39,387 bases of DNA from Comamonadaceae bacterium UBA2334. Lineage in GTDB: Bacteria; Pseudomonadota; Gammaproteobacteria; Burkholderiales; Burkholderiaceae_C. Each line of letters begins with the position of its first letter. Position 1 is the first letter of the stretch. The DNA lies in assembly GCA_002344885.1 (NCBI GenBank), contig DDUQ01000038.1:1-39387 (forward strand). Reading direction: 5' to 3'. Of the stretch, positions 1 through 8,390 are shown one piece after another. A program made the translations under genes and the position numbers. The notes beneath the pieces were generated by a model that saw only the letters and a program-made list of their open reading frames with translations, did not search any database and was not told the DNA's origin.

Positions 1-3
1 CGC

Positions 4-31
4 TTGACTTGAAGTTGCCGCCCCGTATAAT
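4..31 (+). promoter_or_regulatory. Sigma-70 promoter of tRNA-Val
   Basis: A -35 box TTGACT (4-9) and a perfect -10 TATAAT (26-31) are separated by 16 bases. Transcription should begin near position 38, giving a leader of about 35 bases before the tRNA. The RNA may continue into phaR, because I see no clear terminator between the two. Confidence 0.75.
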
Positions 32-72
32 GCGCTCTTTCCTGAAATCACGTGCAATCCGGACGTTGATGA

Positions 73-149
73 AGGCGCGTAGCTCAGCTGGTTAGAGCAC
101 CACCTTCACATGGTGGTGGTCGTTGGTTCGAGTCCAATCGCGCCTACCA
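73..149 (+). tRNA. tRNA-Val (anticodon CAC)
   Basis: A complete 77-base cloverleaf. The acceptor stem AGGCGCG (73-79) pairs with CGCGCCT (139-145), followed by discriminator A and an encoded CCA (147-149). The D arm is GCTC...GAGC. The anticodon stem CCACC/GGTGG encloses the loop TTCACAT, giving anticodon CAC, which reads the valine codon GUG. The T arm carries the usual TTCGAGT loop. It has its own promoter just upstream. Confidence 0.95.
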
Positions 150-273
150 AACACTTGGTCCATTTCTGCATGGGCCTGATCAAGCCGGATGGTCGCCCAC
201 ATGTTGCAGCGGGGTACTGTTGATAGCCGGTAAAAGAACAGGTTGCGTGTCTGTCTGTTCCGTGGAAACTGCC

Positions 274-813
274 GTGCACAAAACTGAATCCGCTTCCGCA
301 CCTTCAGGTGTGCGGGTGATCAAGAAATACCCCAACCGTAGGCTTTACGACACCGATACGTCGTCTTACATCACCTTGGCCGAGGTCAAAGGGTTGGTCA
401 TGCAGATGACACCATTTGTGGTGTTGGACGCCAAGTCAGGCGACGACCTCACGCGAAGCATCCTGCTGCAGATCATTCTGGAAGAAGAAACAGCTGGTGT
501 ACCGCTTTTCACAGAGCAGATTCTTGCCAACATCATCCGGTTTTACGGTCATGCCATGCAGGGGTTCATCGGGGCATACCTCGAAAAGAACATGCAACTG
601 CTGACAGAGATGCAGCAGAAGGTGGCAAACCAGCCCGGCACCATGAGCCCTGAAGCTTGGAACCAGTTGTTGAGTGTCAACAACCCAGTCATGCAGGGAC
701 TGATGGGCACCTATCTCGAGCAGTCAAAAAACGCTTTCGAGCAGGTTCAAGACCAGATGCAGCGAAACAGCGAACAAATGCTGAACGCGATGGGATTCAG
801 GCGTCCCGCCTGA
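274..813 (+). CDS. phaR: Polyhydroxyalkanoate synthesis regulator PhaR
   Basis: A DNA-binding repressor that also senses and binds polyhydroxyalkanoate, controlling phasin and PHA genes. The N-terminal PHB/PHA accumulation-regulator domain is clear (KKYPNRRLYDTDTSSYIT, then a stretch ending in a conserved LLQIILEEE). A second, shorter domain (LFTEQILANIIRFYGHAMQ) and a helical Gln/Met-rich tail follow. I chose the GTG at 274 (protein beginning VHKTESAS, 179 aa) because GGAAA lies just upstream and the family normally begins shortly before the KKYPNRRLYDT block. A TTG at 220 and a GTG at 262 are in frame but have no ribosome site. No PHA synthase gene lies nearby, so the regulator acts in trans. 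A weak hairpin follows the stop. Confidence 0.9.
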   Translation: MHKTESASAPSGVRVIKKYPNRRLYDTDTSSYITLAEVKGLVMQMTPFVVLDAKSGDDLTRSILLQIILEEETAGVPLFTEQILANIIRFYGHAMQGFIGAYLEKNMQLLTEMQQKVANQPGTMSPEAWNQLLSVNNPVMQGLMGTYLEQSKNAFEQVQDQMQRNSEQMLNAMGFRRPA

Positions 814-831
814 ACCGCTTTTCTTTTCTGT

Positions 832-857
832 AGCCGGTGTACGGCTTTCCTTCTTTA
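832..857 (+). terminator. Weak hairpin terminator after phaR
   Basis: The 5-bp stem AGCCG (832-836) / CGGCT (842-846) with loop GTGTA is followed by the pyrimidine-rich tract TTCCTTCTTT. The short stem makes this a weak intrinsic terminator at best. It sits between the phaR stop and the rimO start. Confidence 0.4.
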
Positions 858-870
858 ATCAGCTGAACTC

Positions 871-2232
871 ATGGCACCTACGCCAAAAGTCGGGTTTGTC
901 AGCTTGGGGTGCCCCAAGGCGCTGACCGACTCCGAACTCATATTGACCCAACTGAGTGCCGAGGGCTATCAAACCTCCAAAACCTTTGCCGGGGCAGACC
1001 TGGTCATCGTGAACACCTGCGGCTTCATTGACGATGCCGTGAAGGAGAGTCTGGACACGATCGGTGAAGCACTGGCCGAGAATGGCAAGGTCATCGTGAC
1101 AGGCTGTTTGGGGGCGCGACAAACTGAAAACGGCGTCAATCTGGTTGCTGACATTCATCCATCGGTGTTGGCAGTGACCGGTCCACATGCCACCCACGAG
1201 GTCATGGCGGCGGTGCATCAGCATCTGCCCAAGCCGCACGATCCTTTCGTGGATCTGGTGCCGCCTCAAGGCATCAAACTGACGCCCAAACACTATGCCT
1301 ATTTGAAAATCAGCGAAGGATGCAACCATCGTTGCACGTTCTGCATCATCCCCTCCATGCGGGGCGATTTGGTCAGCCGACCCATCGGCGATGTCCTGAA
1401 TGAAGCAGAAAAGCTGTTTGCGGGCGGCGTCAAGGAGTTGCTCGTCATCAGCCAGGACACCTCTGCCTACGGCGTCGACGTGCAGTACAGGGTGGGCTTC
1501 TGGAACGGCAAGCCGGTCAAGACTCGCATGCTCGATCTGGTCAGGCAGCTGGGCGAATTGGCCAAGCCTCATGGGGCATGGGTACGACTGCACTATGTGT
1601 ATCCGTATCCTCATGTTGACGACATCCTCCCCTTGATGGCCGAGGGCCTGTGCCTGCCGTATTTGGACGTGCCGTTTCAGCACAGCCATCCGGATGTATT
1701 GAGACGCATGAAGCGACCGGCAAGTGGTGAACGCAATCTTGAACGCCTCGACCGTTGGCGCAGCATATGCCCACAACTTGTGGTACGGAGCACGTTCATT
1801 GCCGGATTTCCTGGTGAATCGGAGTCGGAATTTCAGCATTTGCTTGATTTCATCAGCGAAGCGAACATCGATCGGGCAGGGTGCTTTGCGTATTCGCCAG
1901 TCAAAGGTGCCTCGGCGAATGATTTGCCGGGCGCTTTGCCGGAAGCAGTCCGGACGGAACGGCAAGCCAGGTTCATGGCGGTCGCAGAGGCGGTATCGAC
2001 ACGAAAACTGACTCAGCGCGTGGGCAGCACCTTGCAGGTTCTGGTGGACTCCGCTCCAGCGCTGGGCAAGAAGGGGGCTGTCGGCCGAAGCTATGCCGAC
2101 GCACCAGAGATTGATGGGCTGGTGAAGCTGCTGCCGCCAGAAAAAATCAGCAAAACCTTGAGGGTGGGTGATTTCACTCGCGCCAAGGTTGTGGGTACAG
2201 ATGGGCACGACTTGATTGCCTTGCCCATCTGA
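871..2232 (+). CDS. rimO: Ribosomal protein S12 methylthiotransferase RimO
   Basis: A radical-SAM enzyme that adds a methylthio group to the conserved aspartate of ribosomal protein S12. The 453-aa protein has the three expected parts. The N-terminal UPF0004 domain carries three cysteines for the auxiliary Fe-S cluster (C14, C50, C79). The radical-SAM core has the CxxxCxxC site at C151, C155 and C158 (SEGCNHRCTFCIIPSMRG). A C-terminal TRAM domain ends in FTRAKVVGTDGHDLIALPI. The start at 871 immediately precedes the conserved KVGFVSLGCPKAL block. RimO is told apart from its paralogue MiaB by GCPKALTDSE and IIPSMRGD. It is the last plus-strand gene before tRNA-Leu on the other strand, and a strong hairpin follows it. 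Confidence 0.96.
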   Translation: MAPTPKVGFVSLGCPKALTDSELILTQLSAEGYQTSKTFAGADLVIVNTCGFIDDAVKESLDTIGEALAENGKVIVTGCLGARQTENGVNLVADIHPSVLAVTGPHATHEVMAAVHQHLPKPHDPFVDLVPPQGIKLTPKHYAYLKISEGCNHRCTFCIIPSMRGDLVSRPIGDVLNEAEKLFAGGVKELLVISQDTSAYGVDVQYRVGFWNGKPVKTRMLDLVRQLGELAKPHGAWVRLHYVYPYPHVDDILPLMAEGLCLPYLDVPFQHSHPDVLRRMKRPASGERNLERLDRWRSICPQLVVRSTFIAGFPGESESEFQHLLDFISEANIDRAGCFAYSPVKGASANDLPGALPEAVRTERQARFMAVAEAVSTRKLTQRVGSTLQVLVDSAPALGKKGAVGRSYADAPEIDGLVKLLPPEKISKTLRVGDFTRAKVVGTDGHDLIALPI

Positions 2233-2265
2233 CGCCGTTGATTTTTCTACAACGCACTTCTCAAG

Positions 2266-2289
2266 GGTGTTCGGCGGGTGCCGAACACC
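2266..2289 (+). terminator. Perfect 10-bp hairpin after rimO
   Basis: GGTGTTCGGC (2266-2275), loop GGGT, GCCGAACACC (2280-2289): ten uninterrupted base pairs starting 34 bases after the rimO stop. There is no U tract on either strand, so it is either a U-less transcription end or a 3'-end protecting structure. It lies between rimO and the convergent tRNA-Leu terminator. Confidence 0.55.
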
Positions 2290-2308
2290 GCGTTGTTCAT
2301 GCAAACGT

Positions 2309-2341
2309 AAAAAAGGCCTGCAATCATTTCGACTGCAGGCC
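2309..2341 (-). terminator. Intrinsic terminator of tRNA-Leu
   Basis: Read on the minus strand, GGCCTGCA (2341-2334) pairs with TGCAGGCC (2322-2315) and is followed directly by six T residues (2314-2309). It begins 9 bases past the tRNA 3' end, a classic intrinsic terminator. Confidence 0.85.
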
Positions 2342-2349
2342 CTTAAACT

Positions 2350-2434
<85 letters not shown>

Positions 2435-2451
2435 TGTTCAGGAAAGATTGA

Positions 2452-2479
2452 AGTATAACACTGAAAATGAAGAACTCAA
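2452..2479 (-). promoter_or_regulatory. Promoter of tRNA-Leu, overlapping the rnr start
   Basis: On the minus strand, -35 TTGAGT (plus positions 2479-2474) and -10 TATACT (2457-2452) are 16 bases apart. Predicted initiation is about 10 bases before the tRNA 5' end. The -35 box lies inside the first codons of rnr. The -10 overlaps a plus-strand TATAAC at 2454-2459 that could serve rnr. Confidence 0.6.
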
Positions 2480-4743
2480 AGAACTATCCAGAAGAATTTG
2501 TTGGTGTGGTGAATGGCCATCGTGATGGCCACGGCTTCATCACCCGTGACGATGGCGGGGCTGACATCTACCTCGCGCCGAATGAAATGCGTGCCGTTTT
2601 GCACAAAGACAGGGTCAAAGCGATCATCGTCCGAAATGACAGACGTGGACGCCCTGAGGGGCGCGTGACTGAAATCACCGACAGAGCCGCCTCGCCGATC
2701 ATCGGTCGGTTGTTGCAGGAGGGCGGAGCTTGGTTGGTTGCACCCGAAGACAAGCGTTACGGACAGGATGTGTTGATTCCTCGTACGGCCGTTGCGGGTG
2801 CCAAGGCGGGTCAAGTGGTGGTTGTCGAATTGACTGAACCGCCTGCTTTATACGGGCAGCCAGTTGGTCGTGTGGCCGAGGTGTTGGGTGAGATTGACGA
2901 TCCGGGCATGGAAATCGAAATCGCCGTGCGCAAGTATGGCGTGCCACACAGGTTTTCAGAGGCAGCTTTGGGTCAGGCCAGGGCCTTGCCTGAAGGGGTG
3001 CGTGCAGAAGATCATGTGGGGCGGGTAGATCTCACCGATGTGCCCCTGGTCACCATTGATGGAGAGGATGCGCGCGACTTTGATGATGCTGTTTTTGCAC
3101 AACCGACGAAAGTCGGACGAGGCAAGGGGTGGCGCTTGCTGGTTGCCATCGCAGATGTCAGCCATTACGTCGACACCGGGTCTGCCATCGACACAGACGC
3201 ATACGACCGTGCGACCAGCGTTTACTTCACACGCCGTGTCATTCCGATGCTTCCGGAGAAGCTGTCAAACGGGCTGTGCTCCTTGAATCCGGATGTGGAG
3301 CGGTTGTGCATGGTCTGCGACATGTTGATCACCTCGCGTGGCGACATACACGCCTATCAGTTCTACCCGGCCATCATGTTCAGCCATGCAAGGTTGACCT
3401 ACACCGAGGTAGCGGCCATTCTGGGCAATACCCGAGGTCCGGAGGCCATGCAAAGACAGCAATTGGTGCCACATTTGCTGGACCTTCAGGATGTGTTCCG
3501 CGCGCTCTTGCAAGCGCGTCAAGCGCGCGGGGCAGTTGACTTTGAAACGACCGAAACGCAAATCGTCTGTGACGACTCCGGTCGCATCGACAAAATCATT
3601 GCCAGAACCCGCAACGAGGCTCACCGCGTGATCGAAGAAGCGATGCTGGCGGCAAACGTCTGTTCGGCGGAATTCATCGCTTCCAATAAGCGCCCTGGCT
3701 TGTTCCGGGTGCACGAAGGGCCGACACCTGAAAAACAGGAAACCCTGCGGGCCTACCTCAAAGTCATGGGCGTGGCACAGACGCTCAGTGACAACCCCTC
3801 TCCATCGGAGTATCAGCAAATCGCTCAGGCGACCAAAGACCGCCCAGACGCTCAGCAGATTCACTCCATGTTGCTGCGCTCCATGCAGCAGGCTTTGTAC
3901 ACGCCATTCAATGGCGGGCATTTCGGACTGGCATTCGACGCCTACACGCATTTCACAAGCCCGATCCGACGTTATCCGGATTTGCTGGTTCACAGGGTCA
4001 TCAAGTCGATCCTCAGCGAGTCGCGGTATCAGTTGCCCAAGCTGCCCACACCTGGTGAGGCACATGCCAAGCTGAGCAAGCGTCTGGCCAGCAAAACACC
4101 AACTTCTTCAACCAAACCTCAAAAGGTGTCGGCTGACATGCTGGCCTGGCAGGCTGCCGGATTGCATTGCAGTGCCAATGAGCGTCGTGCGGACGAGGCC
4201 AGCCGGGACGTCGAGGCTTGGCTGAAATGCAAGTACATGCGGGAACATTTGGGCGAAGAGTACGGAGGCGTGGTGTCTTCGGTGACAAGTTTCGGGCTTT
4301 TTGTGACGCTGGACAGCATGTACGTTGAAGGTCTGGTGCACATCACTGAATTGGGTGGCGAGTACTTCAAATTCGATGAGGCACGACAGGAGCTGCGCGG
4401 TGAACGTACAGGCATTCGGTATGCACTCGGCACACGCGTACAGGTGCAAGTCAGCAGAGTTGATCTGGATGGACGCCGGATTGATTTTCGGCTGGTCCGC
4501 GACGGTGACGAGCGGCCAGGCAAGGCTCTCAAGAGCAGAAATGCATGGCTGGAGGAGGCCGGATCTGCGGGCAGAGACGCAACGGACAAAAAACGCGGCA
4601 AGCAACGGACTGCAAAAGTTTCAACTGAGGAAACTTCGCCACCCCGTAAAGGTCGACGCATACCTGGCAAAACCCCAGCCAAGACAGCAAAAGGGGCTTC
4701 ACGGGCAGATGGCCTTGGGAAGTCACGGTCGAAGCGTCGCTGA
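2467..4743 (+). CDS. rnr: Ribonuclease R
   Basis: A processive 3'-to-5' exoribonuclease that degrades structured RNA and takes part in rRNA and tmRNA quality control. The 758-aa protein starts with cold-shock domains, with VNGHRDGHGFITRDDG at about residues 15-30. Next comes the RNB catalytic domain with its acidic metal-binding cluster IDGEDARDFDDA (D198, D204, D206, D207) and the RRYPDLLVHR motif. The S1 domain is GGVVSSVTSFGLFVTL. The last ~75 residues are a Lys/Arg/Ser-rich tail, as is usual for RNase R and not for RNase II. The segment between RRYPDLLVHR and HCSANERRADEA (LPKLPTPGEAH and onward) seems somewhat longer than in E. coli. No Shine-Dalgarno precedes the ATG, and only 32 bases separate it from the divergent tRNA-Leu. 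Confidence 0.96.
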   Translation: MKNSKNYPEEFVGVVNGHRDGHGFITRDDGGADIYLAPNEMRAVLHKDRVKAIIVRNDRRGRPEGRVTEITDRAASPIIGRLLQEGGAWLVAPEDKRYGQDVLIPRTAVAGAKAGQVVVVELTEPPALYGQPVGRVAEVLGEIDDPGMEIEIAVRKYGVPHRFSEAALGQARALPEGVRAEDHVGRVDLTDVPLVTIDGEDARDFDDAVFAQPTKVGRGKGWRLLVAIADVSHYVDTGSAIDTDAYDRATSVYFTRRVIPMLPEKLSNGLCSLNPDVERLCMVCDMLITSRGDIHAYQFYPAIMFSHARLTYTEVAAILGNTRGPEAMQRQQLVPHLLDLQDVFRALLQARQARGAVDFETTETQIVCDDSGRIDKIIARTRNEAHRVIEEAMLAANVCSAEFIASNKRPGLFRVHEGPTPEKQETLRAYLKVMGVAQTLSDNPSPSEYQQIAQATKDRPDAQQIHSMLLRSMQQALYTPFNGGHFGLAFDAYTHFTSPIRRYPDLLVHRVIKSILSESRYQLPKLPTPGEAHAKLSKRLASKTPTSSTKPQKVSADMLAWQAAGLHCSANERRADEASRDVEAWLKCKYMREHLGEEYGGVVSSVTSFGLFVTLDSMYVEGLVHITELGGEYFKFDEARQELRGERTGIRYALGTRVQVQVSRVDLDGRRIDFRLVRDGDERPGKALKSRNAWLEEAGSAGRDATDKKRGKQRTAKVSTEETSPPRKGRRIPGKTPAKTAKGASRADGLGKSRSKRR

Positions 4744-4788
4744 CATCAGGAAGCGCCCACCTTCGGTAGACAATCGGCCCCAGTTTTC

Positions 4789-4800
4789 GCCGTCGACGGC
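4789..4800. repeat. Perfect 12-bp palindrome after rnr
   Basis: GCCGTCGACGGC is self-complementary and lies between the rnr stop and yggT. It has no U tract. It could be a weak hairpin or a chance palindrome, and I assign no function. Confidence 0.3.
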
Positions 4801-4828
4801 TGTACACCGGGCCATTTGAGTCAATGAG

Positions 4829-5389
4829 ATGCAGATTTTTGTCTTTCTGATCGATACCGTTTTTTTCGTGCTGGTTGCATCGGCGCTGCTGCGCGCATGG
4901 CTGAACAGTGCACGCATCAGCCTTTCGCAGCAACCCGGGCTGTTTGTGATGGCCGTGACCAACTGGATCGTGATGCCCTTGCGTCGAATGTTGCCCCCTG
5001 CCATGCAGCGTTCTCGCTGGGATGTGGCCAGCCTGCTTGCAGCCATTCTGTTGTCGATGGCGCATGGTGGCATGCTTCTGGCAGCGGGTGGTTTATTCGC
5101 CGCTGCCCCGCACGCGGCTGCCATGTCCGCAGCGATGTGGGCAATGCTGCCGCTGATGGCGCTCAAGCTCTTGCTCAAGACCGCCGTGCAGGGCTTGATG
5201 TGGCTGGTGATTGCGTATGCGGTTTTGTCTTGGGTGCAACCACAAGCGCCGGTTCAATCCCTTCTGGCCCGCTTGTTGGCACCCGTGCTGTCACCGATCA
5301 GAAGACACCTTCCACGCATCGGCGGCGTCGATCTGTCCGCTCTGGTACTGGTGGTGGTGCTGCAAGTGGTACTGATGCTGCTTTTATAA
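4829..5389 (+). CDS. YggT family integral membrane protein
   Basis: A 186-aa, very hydrophobic protein with two YggT repeats of the usual pattern: a transmembrane helix, a short polar turn with Pro-hydrophobic-Arg (IVMPLRRMLPP; VLSPIRRHLPR), then another helix. Hydrophobic stretches fall at about residues 3-22, 65-90, 98-140 and 165-186. The YggT family is widespread and linked to osmotic-shock tolerance and, in plastids and cyanobacteria, to membrane or thylakoid biogenesis. The biochemical role is not settled. In many proteobacteria it sits beside proC, which is absent here. The stop codon TAA (5387-5389) lies at the edge of a dispersed repeat, and the gene converges on nnr 39 bases away. 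Confidence 0.88.
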   Translation: MQIFVFLIDTVFFVLVASALLRAWLNSARISLSQQPGLFVMAVTNWIVMPLRRMLPPAMQRSRWDVASLLAAILLSMAHGGMLLAAGGLFAAAPHAAAMSAAMWAMLPLMALKLLLKTAVQGLMWLVIAYAVLSWVQPQAPVQSLLARLLAPVLSPIRRHLPRIGGVDLSALVLVVVLQVVLMLLL

Positions 5390-5418
5390 TAGCTAAAAGT
5401 GCAAGTAATTTAAGCGGT
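5389..5418 (-). repeat. Dispersed AGCGCTT-N18-GCTAT element, copy A
   Basis: On the plus strand ATAGC (5389-5393) is followed 25 bases on by the end of AAGCGGT (5412-5418). Read on the minus strand this is ACCGCTT, 18 bases, GCTAT. The upstream flank on that strand is ATAAAAAGCC, closely like copy E. The element overlaps the last base of the yggT stop codon and fills most of the gap to the convergent nnr gene. The TAA stop of nnr (5431-5429) lies in its flank. Confidence 0.65.
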
Positions 5419-5428
5419 ATACGGCTTT

Positions 5429-7141
5429 TTATCTGATATTTTTACTCAAACTCAACGCCAGTTGATTTGCTGTCAGACACCGGTCAGTCGGCCAGGTATC
5501 CGCTTGATGCCCATGCAGCCAGACTGCATGGCACACACCATCAAAAACCTGTTCCCATTGCGACATACACCTGTCCGCGTCAGGTGGCACCGCGTGGGCG
5601 TCGGCTTGCGTGCGGGTGCTCAACGGTGCCAGCTTCACGCCAATCAGACCGGCCAACACATCACCCGTGCCAGCGGTACTCAGTTTGGCGTTGCCACTGA
5701 AATTGATGGTGGGCAGCAGGTGGGGCGCAGCCACCACGGTTCCACTGCCTTTCAAAACGCAGATGACCTGATACCGGTCGGCAATTGATTGCGCAGCGTG
5801 CAGCCGATCTTGCTGCACCTGCACCGTTGTGCAGGCCAGCAGCCGAGCAGCTTCCAGTGGATGCGGTGTCAATACGGTGCATTGGGCCGCAGCTTGTCTG
5901 CTGACCAATCGTTGCTGCAAAGCCGGATCGATGGCAATCGCGTTCAGCGCGTCTGCGTCCAACACGAGCATCGGCGCATGTTGCAGCAACGTGGGCAGCA
6001 TTTCGCAAACGGCTGTGCCGCCTCCACAACCGCAAACCCAAGCGCCGCCAGGCAATGGGGCAGGGGAATTCAAACTGTCAACATGGCGGAACATCAATTC
6101 GGGTGCGGCTGTGTCGACGGAGATCGGGTCGCTTTGATCCAAAGGGATGGCAAATACGCGACCGGCTCCGGCGTTCAAGGCAGCCCTTGCTGCCAGCAAC
6201 AGTGCGCCGGTCATGGCATGTCCGGCGTGGGACATCCCTTGCCCACCCACAACCCACACGTCACCAAAATCCCCTTTGTGGGTGGCGTGTACCGATGCTG
6301 TGCTGACTGCAGTTCGATGTATCTCTTGAGATGTTGGTTGCCAGCTTGAGGGGTCAGCTGCAGACGCAGAGCAGACCAGTTGAGCTACGGCGTCGGGTAC
6401 CGCCGGGACAGGCGTGCACCCCAAATCATCAAACCAGACTTCACCCGCTGCGTCGCGTCCGTGGCCGGTGAACAAGCCGGGCTTGATGGTCAGAAATGTA
6501 AGGGTGTAAACACGATCAGCGCTTTTATTTTTTGAGGCTTGTGCTATCAATAAACTTCCCGTGTCAGCGTTCAAGTCGCTGGGAGTGTCGACGCACAGCA
6601 GGATGTCACCTTTGCTTCGGAAGGACTTCAGCGCGGCCTGCAAACCATCGTCCGGACTGACCGCGCTTTCATGCCGTTTCGAAGCGCCGATACCCAGGAG
6701 TGCATCGATCACCAAGTCGCATCGGCTCGTTGGCGGTGGCGAAAACTTCACGCCTGCCGTCCGCGCGAGGGCCAGTGCCCATTTGGCGTCACCTGGTAAA
6801 CGCGCCTCGTCACCAAACCACGTCACGGCAAGTTCCCCGCCCTTGACGGCCAGCCACGGTGCGAGCAGGGCTGCCGTCAGCAGTCCATCTCCACCATTGT
6901 TGCCCGGCCCGCAAGCCACCCACACGCTCTTGGCATGAGGCGCAATTGCCTTTGCCAACTGCGCTGTGGCTCTGGCCGCCCTTGCCATGAGCGTGTGAGG
7001 CGCGAGTTGCCGGGCTGCCTCGACTTCGATGGCTCGCGTAGCGTCTGAGCGGTGCAAAGGGACCCTGGATTCATGGCCGGAGATTTTGATCACGGTTGTT
7101 GTCCGGTGTAAGAACAGCGAAAAAAACGCCCGGTCAGTCAA
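5429..7141 (-). CDS. nnr: Bifunctional NAD(P)HX epimerase / dehydratase
   Basis: A metabolite-repair enzyme that epimerises and dehydrates damaged NAD(P)H hydrates back to NAD(P)H. The N-terminal YjeF_N (epimerase) half contains ACGPGNNGGDGLLTAALLA at about residues 76-94 and ends near WFDDLG. The C-terminal carbohydrate-kinase-like dehydratase half contains GDFGDVWVVGGQGMSHAGHA, LTPHPLEAARLL and the NFSGNAKLSTAGTGDVLAG nucleotide loop. At 570 aa it is close to full fused length (E. coli Nnr is about 515). The TTG at 7141 overlaps the end of the upstream DadA-like gene by 8 bases. A GTG at 7093 is an alternative, and neither has a clear ribosome site. A dispersed repeat is embedded in frame at about residues 199-208 (LIAQASKNKSA), just after the conserved substrate loop ending DADTG. 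Confidence 0.93.
   Translation of the reverse strand: MTDRAFFSLFLHRTTTVIKISGHESRVPLHRSDATRAIEVEAARQLAPHTLMARAARATAQLAKAIAPHAKSVWVACGPGNNGGDGLLTAALLAPWLAVKGGELAVTWFGDEARLPGDAKWALALARTAGVKFSPPPTSRCDLVIDALLGIGASKRHESAVSPDDGLQAALKSFRSKGDILLCVDTPSDLNADTGSLLIAQASKNKSADRVYTLTFLTIKPGLFTGHGRDAAGEVWFDDLGCTPVPAVPDAVAQLVCSASAADPSSWQPTSQEIHRTAVSTASVHATHKGDFGDVWVVGGQGMSHAGHAMTGALLLAARAALNAGAGRVFAIPLDQSDPISVDTAAPELMFRHVDSLNSPAPLPGGAWVCGCGGGTAVCEMLPTLLQHAPMLVLDADALNAIAIDPALQQRLVSRQAAAQCTVLTPHPLEAARLLACTTVQVQQDRLHAAQSIADRYQVICVLKGSGTVVAAPHLLPTINFSGNAKLSTAGTGDVLAGLIGVKLAPLSTRTQADAHAVPPDADRCMSQWEQVFDGVCHAVWLHGHQADTWPTDRCLTANQLALSLSKNIR
6518..6547 (+). repeat. Dispersed AGCGCTT-N18-GCTAT element, copy B (inside nnr)
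   Basis: AGCGCTT (6518-6524) and GCTAT (6543-6547) have the same 25-base offset as the other copies. The element is an AT-rich patch within the otherwise GC-rich nnr gene. It is read in frame, so it must have been fixed without breaking the protein. Confidence 0.6.
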
Positions 7142-8390
7142 ACCGGTTGACGTTCAGCTTGCCCAGCAAGGCCGAGTCATGCTGTCCGCTTTTCGCAAAG
7201 CTGGAAGCCAGCAGGTGGGCAACGCCTGGCGCATGCGTCCAACCGGTCGATCCGTAACCCGTGTTCAGCCAGACACCAGGACATTTTGTAGGTCCCACAA
7301 GTGGCATCCCGTCTGGCGTGAATGTGTTGGTGGTTTGCCAGGTTTGTGTGCAAGACTGCACGCCATGCAGCCTGGCCGAGCCCGGAAACCAGTCGTTCAG
7401 TACTTGATACAGTTGGTTGTAAACAGGTTCCGGGCTTTGTCCCGGCCAAATGCCCTGCGAAGAACTGACTTTCAGTCGCTGACCTGTGCGAAAAATACTG
7501 ATGCGCCGTGTGGCATCGAACAGCCCTGATACCGGAGCCAGATGCGGTTCGCGGATTTGGGCAGACAGGGCACATTGGTTCATGTTGAGCAAAGGCAGCT
7601 TGAGCCCCAAAGGACCGAGCAATTCCTGTGCATGATGCCCGGTACAAACAACTGTCGCATCGAACTGCGCACTGGCAGCGGCTGGATGCTTCGCGCCTTG
7701 TACGTAAAGCTTGCCATCGGACTGAATGGCCGTGACGTTTGAATGCATCTCGAAGGCGCAACCGTGGCGCATCGCATCAGTCTTGAGAAAATTCAGCCAC
7801 TGGCGCCCGTTGATCACCTCATCTTCTGGAAGCCACCAACGCATGTGTGGGGTCAGGTCATCCGAAAGACCCGGTTCGAGCTTTTTTGCCGACGCAGCAT
7901 CCAACTCACTCACTTTGATGCTAAGTTGGTCCAACCGCTGCCGACCGCTTTCGCAAGCGGATACACCGTCAGCAGATCTGAAAACCATCATCACTCCCTG
8001 ACTGCGTTCAACATCTGCGCCTGAATGGAGCGAACTGTCACGAAGCCGCATGCCCGTCAAGTTTGCCAATGCCAAGCCCAGTGCCATCAATTCAGCACTG
8101 CCCGCGTCTGACTGTGCCTTTTTGCTACGGGCCAACCAGCGAAGTCCACCGGGTTGACGCCACCAACTGGTCTCTGTTGTCAAGCCGTAAGGGCCTGTCT
8201 TCGGCCATTGCGGCGATGTGCTGTGCCAGCCCGTCAAACCGGCTTTGCCGATCCAGCCAGTGCTGGCAAAACTGGCACCCTCTGCGATACCACCCGCCTT
8301 TTCAAAGACTGTGACCTGGTGGCCTGCTTTGGACAACTCCCAAGCCGTGGCTGTACCCGCCACGCCTGCCCCTACAACCGCGATTCTCAA
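7134..8390 (-). CDS. FAD-dependent oxidoreductase, D-amino acid dehydrogenase (DadA) family
   Basis: A 418-aa protein of the DAO/DadA superfamily, which oxidises amine substrates such as D-amino acids with FAD and passes electrons to the respiratory chain. The N-terminal Rossmann motif is VVGAGVAGTATAWELSKAG (about residues 5-23), with E30 placed to bind the FAD ribose. The C-terminal FAD motif PDGMPLVGPT...GYGSTGWTHAPGVAHLLA is also intact. It lacks a signal peptide. The start is TTG at 8390, directly before the Rossmann strand, with only a weak purine-rich stretch (AGAGAAAG) upstream. It forms an operon with nnr, whose start overlaps its stop. The actual substrate cannot be read from the sequence. 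It could act on another amine or an imino acid. Confidence 0.82.
   Translation of the reverse strand: MRIAVVGAGVAGTATAWELSKAGHQVTVFEKAGGIAEGASFASTGWIGKAGLTGWHSTSPQWPKTGPYGLTTETSWWRQPGGLRWLARSKKAQSDAGSAELMALGLALANLTGMRLRDSSLHSGADVERSQGVMMVFRSADGVSACESGRQRLDQLSIKVSELDAASAKKLEPGLSDDLTPHMRWWLPEDEVINGRQWLNFLKTDAMRHGCAFEMHSNVTAIQSDGKLYVQGAKHPAAASAQFDATVVCTGHHAQELLGPLGLKLPLLNMNQCALSAQIREPHLAPVSGLFDATRRISIFRTGQRLKVSSSQGIWPGQSPEPVYNQLYQVLNDWFPGSARLHGVQSCTQTWQTTNTFTPDGMPLVGPTKCPGVWLNTGYGSTGWTHAPGVAHLLASSFAKSGQHDSALLGKLNVNRFD

Noticed and set aside
6663..6687. Inverted repeat GCGCTT...GAAGCGC in nnr
   Set aside because: No GCTAY box at the required spacing and no AT-rich flank; probably chance within coding sequence.
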